Source: Verrucomicrobiota bacterium (GTDB taxonomy: Bacteria; Verrucomicrobiota; Verrucomicrobiia; Limisphaerales; UBA9464). From it: a stretch of DNA of 37,455 bases. The DNA lies in the NCBI GenBank assembly GCA_947454705.1, contig CANGKZ010000046.1, positions 1 through 37,455 on the forward strand, written 5' to 3'. Within the stretch, counting starts at the first letter, position 1. Each line of letters begins with the position of its first letter. The notes under the pieces were generated by a model that saw only the letters and a program-made list of their open reading frames with translations, had not been told where the DNA came from and did no database searches. This document shows positions 33,305 through 37,455 of the stretch, in pieces. A program made the translations under genes and the position numbers.

Positions 33305-33339
33305 AGGCAGAAACTATCAAACGCATCGGAAACCGATAT
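33303..33339. promoter_or_regulatory. OxyR operator between oxyR and the catalase gene
   Basis: The sequence fits the extended OxyR consensus ATAG-N7-CTAT-N7-ATAG-N7-CTAT. Here it reads ATAG (33303-33306), CTAT (33314-33317), ATCG (33325-33328) and ATAT (33336-33339), all spaced by exactly 7 bases. The first two half-sites match perfectly and the other two at three of four positions. The site overlaps the oxyR start codon (33302-33304) and ends 56 bp before the catalase ATG, so it could both repress oxyR and activate the catalase promoter. Confidence 0.8.
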
Positions 33340-33395
33340 TTCAACAATGCATTCCAAACGGCTTGGATGGGGAAAACAGAAGCACGCAACACGCC

Positions 33396-34877
33396 ATGAA
33401 CAATCCTCTGCTCCACCTCACCACGACCGGTGGCAATCCGATCGCCGACAACCAGAACTCCCTGACCGCCGGTCCGCGCGGACCGCTTTTGATGCAGGAC
33501 TACCAGCTGCTGGAAAAGCTGGCGCACCAGAACCGGGAGCGGATCCCCGAGCGCACCGTTCACGCCAAGGGCTCGGGGGCCTACGGAACGCTGACCATCA
33601 CCCACGACATCACGCGATTCAGTCGGGCTGCGGTGTTTGCCCGGGTGGGATCGAAGACTGACTGCTTCCTGCGCTTTTCCACCGTGGCCGGGGAACGCGG
33701 AGCGGCCGACGCGGAGCGCGATGTGCGCGGATTCGCCATCAAGTTCTACACCCAGGAGGGCAACTGGGACCTCGTGGGCAACAACACGCCGGTGTTCTTC
33801 ATTCGCGATCCGTACAAGTTTCCTGATTTCATCCACACGCAAAAGCGGCATCCCAAGACCAACCTCCGCAGCAACACCGCAGCGTGGGATTTCTGGTCGC
33901 TCTCACCCGAGTCGCTGCACCAGGTCACCATCCTGATGTCCGACCGCGGGCTTCCCCGGAGCTACCGTCATGTCAACGGATACGGCAGTCACACCTACAG
34001 CCTGATCAATGCCGAGGGCGAACGCTTCTGGGTGAAGTTCCATTTTAAAACTCTGCAGGGGCATCAGCACTGGACCAATTCCGAGGCGGAACAGGTGGTG
34101 GCGCGCGACCGCGAGAGTTCGCAGCGCGACATGTTTGAGGCCATCGAACGTGGCGATTTTCCCAAGTGGCGGTTCTGCATTCAGGTGATGCCGGAGAAGG
34201 ATGCAGTGTCGTACCGGTGGAATCCCTTCGACCTGACCAAGGTGTGGCCGCACGCCGACTATCCGTTGATCGAGGTGGGAATCCTCGAGCTGAACTGCAA
34301 TCCCGAGAACTACCACGCCGAGGTGGAGCAGGCCTCGTTCAGTCCCTCGAACATCGTTCCTGGCATCAGCTTCTCGCCCGACCGGGTGCTCCAGGCGCGG
34401 ATCTTTGCCTATGCCGATGCGCATCGGTATCGCGTGGGCACACACTACGAGCATCTGCCGGTGAATCGCCCCAAGTCGCCGGTACGCACCTACCACATGG
34501 ATGGTCCGATGCGCTCCGACTCACCGGCGGGTGGGAATGCGTACTACGAGCCGAACAGCTTTGGCGGCCCGGTGCAGCGGCCGGAGGTGACGGAACCCGC
34601 GCTCGCGCTGTATGGCGATGCGGACCGGTACGATCACCGGGCCGAGGCCGACGACTACACGCAGCCCGGCAATCTGTTCCGGATGTTCAATGCCGAGCAG
34701 AAACAGCGGCTCTTTGGGAACATTGCCGCATCGATGGCAGGAGTTCCTGAATTCATCGTCCAGCGCCAGCTCGAACACTTTCACCGCGCCGATCCAGAAT
34801 ATGCCGTCGGAGTGGCAAAGGCTTTGGGCGTGAGCTGGAGTTCGCCGGCTCAGCGCCGGGAGGCTGTGGAAGGTTGA
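33396..34877 (+). CDS. Monofunctional haem catalase
   Basis: This 493-residue protein is a small-subunit haem catalase that splits hydrogen peroxide. The distal His56 lies in [12 protein letters not shown], the active-site Asn in [15 protein letters not shown] near 125-139, and the proximal haem Tyr in [13 protein letters not shown] in the C-terminal half. Immediately after the last it has HLPVN, as in clade-3-like catalases. ATG 33396 was chosen over an upstream TTG. The gene is controlled from an OxyR operator and is followed by an ankyrin-repeat gene, a pairing also seen with katB-ankB in Pseudomonas and katA with an ankyrin protein in Campylobacter. The final Glu-Gly and stop lie in a family A end. 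Confidence 0.95.
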   Translation: MNNPLLHLTTTGGNPIADNQNSLTAGPRGPLLMQDYQLLEKLAHQNRERIPERTVHAKGSGAYGTLTITHDITRFSRAAVFARVGSKTDCFLRFSTVAGERGAADAERDVRGFAIKFYTQEGNWDLVGNNTPVFFIRDPYKFPDFIHTQKRHPKTNLRSNTAAWDFWSLSPESLHQVTILMSDRGLPRSYRHVNGYGSHTYSLINAEGERFWVKFHFKTLQGHQHWTNSEAEQVVARDRESSQRDMFEAIERGDFPKWRFCIQVMPEKDAVSYRWNPFDLTKVWPHADYPLIEVGILELNCNPENYHAEVEQASFSPSNIVPGISFSPDRVLQARIFAYADAHRYRVGTHYEHLPVNRPKSPVRTYHMDGPMRSDSPAGGNAYYEPNSFGGPVQRPEVTEPALALYGDADRYDHRAEADDYTQPGNLFRMFNAEQKQRLFGNIAASMAGVPEFIVQRQLEHFHRADPEYAVGVAKALGVSWSSPAQRREAVEG

Positions 34878-34899
34878 AACGTTGAAGAGTTGAAGAGGG
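34871..34899 (+). repeat. Family A solo arm, copy A5
   Basis: Only the left octamer arm is present (GGTTGAAACGTTGAAGAGTT, then GAAGAGGG). It contains the stop codon of the catalase gene (TGA inside GGTTGA) and leads into the spacer before the ankyrin gene. No core or right arm is seen. Confidence 0.7.
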
Positions 34900-34979
34900 T
34901 TCGAGGTGCGGCTGTGGGGCCGGTTTGCCGCCCCGAAGTCTCTCTCGAATTCGCGATCGCCCCGAAATGGAGCCACTCC

Positions 34980-35504
34980 ATGAACTTTGAACTCACCCCG
35001 GCGGAAGAGCAGCGCTACGCCGAACTGCAGCAACTGGCCCTGGACTTTGCCCGGCGTGGATCTGTCGGCGAACTGACATCCATGCTCGATCACGGACTTC
35101 CCGTGAACCTGTCGGACCTCAAGGGGAACTCCCTCCTCATGCTGGCGTGCTATCACGGGCAGGAAGAACTGGTTCGCGACCTGGTGTCGCGCGGTGCCCG
35201 CGTGGATGAGCAAAACCACCGCGGGCAAACCCCGCTGGGAGGCGCAGCCTTCAAGGGCTACGCGGGTATTGTTCGGCTGCTGCTGGAGGCCGGCGCTGAT
35301 GCCCGGGCAGACCAGGGCAACGGGGCAACCCCGGTGATGTTCGCCGCGATGTTCGGTCGGACGGAAGTGGTGGAAATCCTGCGTCGGCATGCCTCCGCCG
35401 GAGCCGGACGCGATCGCTTCGGCGCCATCGCCGCGGCGCTGGCCCAAGTCACCGCGATGATTCGGAGGCTGATTCCGCGGGGTGCCGTTCAGCGCGGACG
35501 ATGA
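34980..35504 (+). CDS. Ankyrin-repeat protein of the catalase-partner type
   Basis: This 174-residue soluble protein has an N-terminal helix (LTPAEEQRYAELQQLALDFA), then about three ankyrin repeats at roughly 47-79, 80-112 and 113-141 (KGNSLLMLACYHGQEELVRD, RGQTPLGGAAFKGYAGIVRL, NGATPVMFAAMFGRTEVVEI). A basic tail (RRLIPRGAVQRGR) follows. Short ankyrin proteins encoded next to catalases support full catalase activity, in Campylobacter through haem delivery and in Pseudomonas (AnkB) by an undefined route. The same role is likely here but is inferred from context. GGAG at about 34970 is a plausible ribosome site for ATG 34980. Confidence 0.85.
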   Translation: MNFELTPAEEQRYAELQQLALDFARRGSVGELTSMLDHGLPVNLSDLKGNSLLMLACYHGQEELVRDLVSRGARVDEQNHRGQTPLGGAAFKGYAGIVRLLLEAGADARADQGNGATPVMFAAMFGRTEVVEILRRHASAGAGRDRFGAIAAALAQVTAMIRRLIPRGAVQRGR

Positions 35505-35584
35505 GGCACGTGGATTCGCCCAAAGCCTGCTGTTTTTCCGTTCATCCGGAGGTTCAAGAGAAGTTCGGGGACCGAAACTTGAGT

Positions 35585-36355
35585 TCAGTCTGCAGCAACG
35601 GGCTCGCGTTGGTGCGATAGGTGACGGGGCATGAGCCACGCGATGAGAAGGGCGAGGGGGATCTTGTAGATGGCCCCACTTGCAAACATGAGCAGCTGGT
35701 TTTCGAGGGATTCGAATCCATAGCTGTGCCGATTGGCCATTCCGTAGCGAGACGTCCAAAGGCTGGCCAGTTGAAGAACTCCGCCAAGGAGGGTGACGAC
35801 GAGCACAAAGCGGGTGCGGTCTGACAGCCAACGCGATGCCTTCTCCAATTGAGGTGACCCTTTTCCCTTCGCCAGAAGAACGGCTCCGCCCATCAGAAGA
35901 ATCCAGAAGACAAGATGGGTTCCGATCATGATCAAGTTTCTGGCCGTATTCAGCGATTGCCCTTGGTTTGCGTCCCATGGAATTGGCCCCAGGACCGCAA
36001 ACGTCAGTTGAGTGGCAGAGCTCGAAATGGAACTCCAGAATTGGGTCACCAGACACCCGATGGCCATCCACAACACGCGCCGCCCCCAGACCTCCGCCGG
36101 GTTGATCTGTTGGAATTCAGTGCCGATGGCTTTCGGTTCGCCGAGACGCTGGGCGGCGATTTGGTACGCCTCCTGAGCGGACAATCCCTTGGACCGCAAG
36201 TCGTCGATCGAGGTGCGCAGGTGCTCTTCGAGTTCTGCGAGTCCGTCCGAGGATACGGAAGGCTCTCCGGCGAGGCGTTGACGCCACTGCTGGATCGCGG
36301 ACTCCAGGGCAAAGCCGGAGTTCAAGCCCGGGCCGGTGCGGAGGTGGGATTCCAT
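35585..36355 (-). CDS. Membrane protein with N-terminal permease-prefix (HAAS-like) helical domain
   Basis: This 256-residue protein has an N-terminal helical domain (about 15-85; WRQRLAGEPSVSSDGLAELE and LSAQEAYQIAAQRLGEPKAI). Such permease-prefix or HAAS-type domains are often encoded beside PadR regulators. Four hydrophobic segments follow (about 95-125, 140-165, 180-200 and 220-245). It lacks the FtsX/MacB permease part that often follows this domain. ATG 36355 lies inside the end of the PadR gene (34-bp overlap), so the two are translationally coupled. It converges with the ankyrin gene across 80 bp. A membrane partner or target of the PadR regulator is the most reasonable guess. Confidence 0.75.
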   Translation of the reverse strand: MESHLRTGPGLNSGFALESAIQQWRQRLAGEPSVSSDGLAELEEHLRTSIDDLRSKGLSAQEAYQIAAQRLGEPKAIGTEFQQINPAEVWGRRVLWMAIGCLVTQFWSSISSSATQLTFAVLGPIPWDANQGQSLNTARNLIMIGTHLVFWILLMGGAVLLAKGKGSPQLEKASRWLSDRTRFVLVVTLLGGVLQLASLWTSRYGMANRHSYGFESLENQLLMFASGAIYKIPLALLIAWLMPRHLSHQREPVAAD

Positions 36356-36666
36356 AATTTGATCAGGGTGTTGTGAATGGTGAGCCAGTTGGCCTTCTCC
36401 TCGGTGAGTGCTTTGCCGCCCTTGGTGGTTAGCCGGTAGTATTTTCGCTCCCGGCCGCTCTCCGACTTCCGCCAGTCCGCGACAATCAACTTGTCCCGTT
36501 CCAGCCGGTGGAGCACCGGATACAGCATGCCCTCGGTCCATTGCACCTCTTCGCCCGAAAGCTCCCGGACCCGCTGGATGATGGCGTATCCGTAACTCTC
36601 CCCCTCGGCCAGAATCGAAAGCACCAACGGGGTCGATGACGCAGCAATCAAATCTCGTGGCAGCAC
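36322..36666 (-). CDS. PadR-family transcriptional regulator
   Basis: This protein of about 114 residues is a short PadR repressor. It has the family opening LPRDLIAASSTPLVLSILAE, SYGYAIIQRVRELS for the helix-turn-helix, EGMLYPVLHRLERDKL for the recognition helix and wing, and a GRERKYYRLTTKGGKALTEE wing segment. GTG 36666 gives the typical N-terminus; the frame upstream runs into repeat DNA and is not coding-like. Its ligand is unknown. It overlaps and presumably controls the downstream membrane-protein gene, a common PadR pair. Confidence 0.9.
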   Translation of the reverse strand: MLPRDLIAASSTPLVLSILAEGESYGYAIIQRVRELSGEEVQWTEGMLYPVLHRLERDKLIVADWRKSESGRERKYYRLTTKGGKALTEEKANWLTIHNTLIKLWNPTSAPARA

Positions 36667-36730
36667 GAAATGACTAATACCTAGAGCACTGAGGTATGCA
36701 AGCGGTAAGACGGGAATTGGGAACCAAGGG

Positions 36731-37008
36731 TCGAAGATCGAAGATCGTGTCTCGATGGAGGGCGTGGTTCCACCCACGCCCTAGATCCGTTTGCGGACCC
36801 CGTGTGAAGTAGCAGCGGATAGAAGGCACTGAGGGTAAAGGATGGCGCCGCGCGATTTTGGAGTGCGGTGGCAGAGCGGAGCGTCGACACCGCTTTCGAA
36901 ACCGTCGGTGGTGATAGACCGACCGGTGCCATCGCAATCGCCGTGAAAGCACATCCCCGAAATCTCTCTGCGTCTCCGCGCCTCTGCGGTTCATTTATCG
37001 TGTTGCGC
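36731..37008 (-). repeat. Family B composite element, tandem copy B2
   Basis: This copy has, on the minus strand, a CTCTGCGTCTC-type lead, ACCGGTCGGT, the AAGCGGTGTCGACGC to CACTCCAAA block, GGTCCGCAAACGG and a perfect hairpin. On the plus strand the hairpin is AGGGCGTGG (36759-36767) pairing with CCACGCCCT (36774-36782) over loop TTCCAC. The unit from 36754 to 37008 recurs at 37201-37455 with about 8 mismatches in 255 bp and no indels (447-bp period). It is non-coding; the small frames here are shadows. Confidence 0.85.
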
Positions 37009-37018
37009 GGTGGGCGTT

Positions 37019-37060
37019 GACCAAAGCGGCGTGGCGCCACGCTTCCCGCCGCACTCCAAA
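37019..37060. repeat. Family C palindromic repeat, copy 2
   Basis: This 42-bp unit carries the perfect 14-bp palindrome GCGTGGCGCCACGC (37029-37042). It matches the reverse complement of window positions 2-43. It lies in the spacer between the tandem family B copies B2 and B3. Confidence 0.75.
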
Positions 37061-37177
37061 ATCGTGCGGGTGAACTGGGTTGCGATCAGGCAACCCCAAT
37101 TAGACGGCGGATGCCTTTCCGCGTCCGTATGATCCGCCTCGTCCCCTCGGCGGCTACGGGGAAGGGGAAATCGCAGA

Positions 37178-37455
37178 TCGAAGATCGGAGATCGCGTCTC
37201 GATGGAGGGCTTGGTTCCACCCAAGCCCTAGATTCGTTTGCGGACCCCGTGTGGAGTAGCAGCGGATAGAATGCGCTGAGGGTAAAGGATGGCGCCGTGC
37301 GATTTTGGAGTGCGGTGGCAGAGCGAAGCGTCGACACCGCTTTCGAAACCGTCGGTGGTGATAGACCGACCGGTGCCATCGCAATCGCCGTGAAAGCACA
37401 TCCCCGAAATCTCTCTGCGTCTCCGCGCCTCTGCGGTTCATTTATCGTGTTGCGC
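37178..37455 (-). repeat. Family B composite element, tandem copy B3 (runs to window edge)
   Basis: This is the direct repeat of copy B2 at a constant 447-bp offset, cut at the window edge. The hairpin is AGGGCTTGG (37206-37214) with CCAAGCCCT (37221-37229) and the same loop TTCCAC. Both stem positions have changed together relative to B2 (G-C to T-A), so pairing is preserved. The repeat may continue beyond the window. Confidence 0.85.

Noticed and set aside
36680-37455. Small frames in the right-edge repeats as genes
   Set aside because: The same peptides recur because the DNA repeats; there is no start-site context, no domain, and stop positions follow the repeat structure.

Overview
The window looks like a GC-rich chromosomal segment from a Gram-negative bacterium of the Verrucomicrobiota, probably in or near the Pedosphaera/Limisphaerales group. 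This placement is an inference. It rests on LPS genes (lpxA, kdsC, lptC-lptA-lptB), GYF_2 and DUF2752 membrane proteins, a PQQ-sugar-dehydrogenase/diheme-cytochrome fusion with an EF-hand-like tail, few clear Shine-Dalgarno sites, and many short non-coding repeats between genes. No phage, IS transposase, CRISPR array or rRNA was seen.

Layout. 1-3.7 kb: rsgA (minus), then an asparagine-synthetase-like amidotransferase with a degraded glutaminase half, followed by a LytTR response regulator. 3.8-6.9 kb: a POT-family peptide transporter and two small membrane proteins (GYF_2 and DUF2752). 6.9-7.5 kb: repeats, tRNA-Ser(GGA) and its terminator. 7.5-10 kb: a secreted esterase-metallopeptidase fusion directly downstream of lpxA. 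10.4-14.6 kb: radC divergent from a housekeeping run of rsmI, a UVR-motif protein, a YqeY-family protein, pgsA and pgpA (the last two overlap). 14.6-19.1 kb: a soluble CBS-type hybrid histidine kinase, a phosphodiesterase, a DUF6580 membrane protein and an RluA-type pseudouridine synthase. 19.7-25 kb (minus): rho-kdsC-lptC-lptA-lptB-hprK, tightly packed with ATGA overlaps. 25.2-27.4 kb: one 715-codon frame that fuses a YwlE-type phosphatase, ribose-5-phosphate isomerase B and serine hydroxymethyltransferase. 28-29.6 kb: two-subunit class I fumarase. 29.7-35.5 kb: the sugar dehydrogenase fusion, then divergent oxyR and a catalase-ankyrin pair with a recognisable OxyR operator between them. 35.6-36.7 kb: a PadR regulator and a membrane protein with an N-terminal helical PadR-partner domain.

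Much of the non-coding space belongs to a few repeat families. Family A is about 250 bp, with roughly 36-bp terminal inverted repeats built from four GTTGAANN octamers and two conserved inner hairpins. Family D is about 200 bp, with ACACAGATG-type inverted ends, and shares a terminal leader with family A. Family B is about 250-275 bp and carries a hairpin; two copies lie in tandem at the right edge at a 447-bp period and differ by a compensatory base-pair change. Family C is a 42-bp palindrome-containing unit at both window edges in opposite orientation. Three genes take their stop codon from a family A end.

The most unusual features are the triple fusion (the gene order ywlE-rpiB-glyA of Bacilli collapsed into one frame), the structured repeat families, the esterase-peptidase fusion, and the well-supported OxyR-catalase-ankyrin peroxide module.
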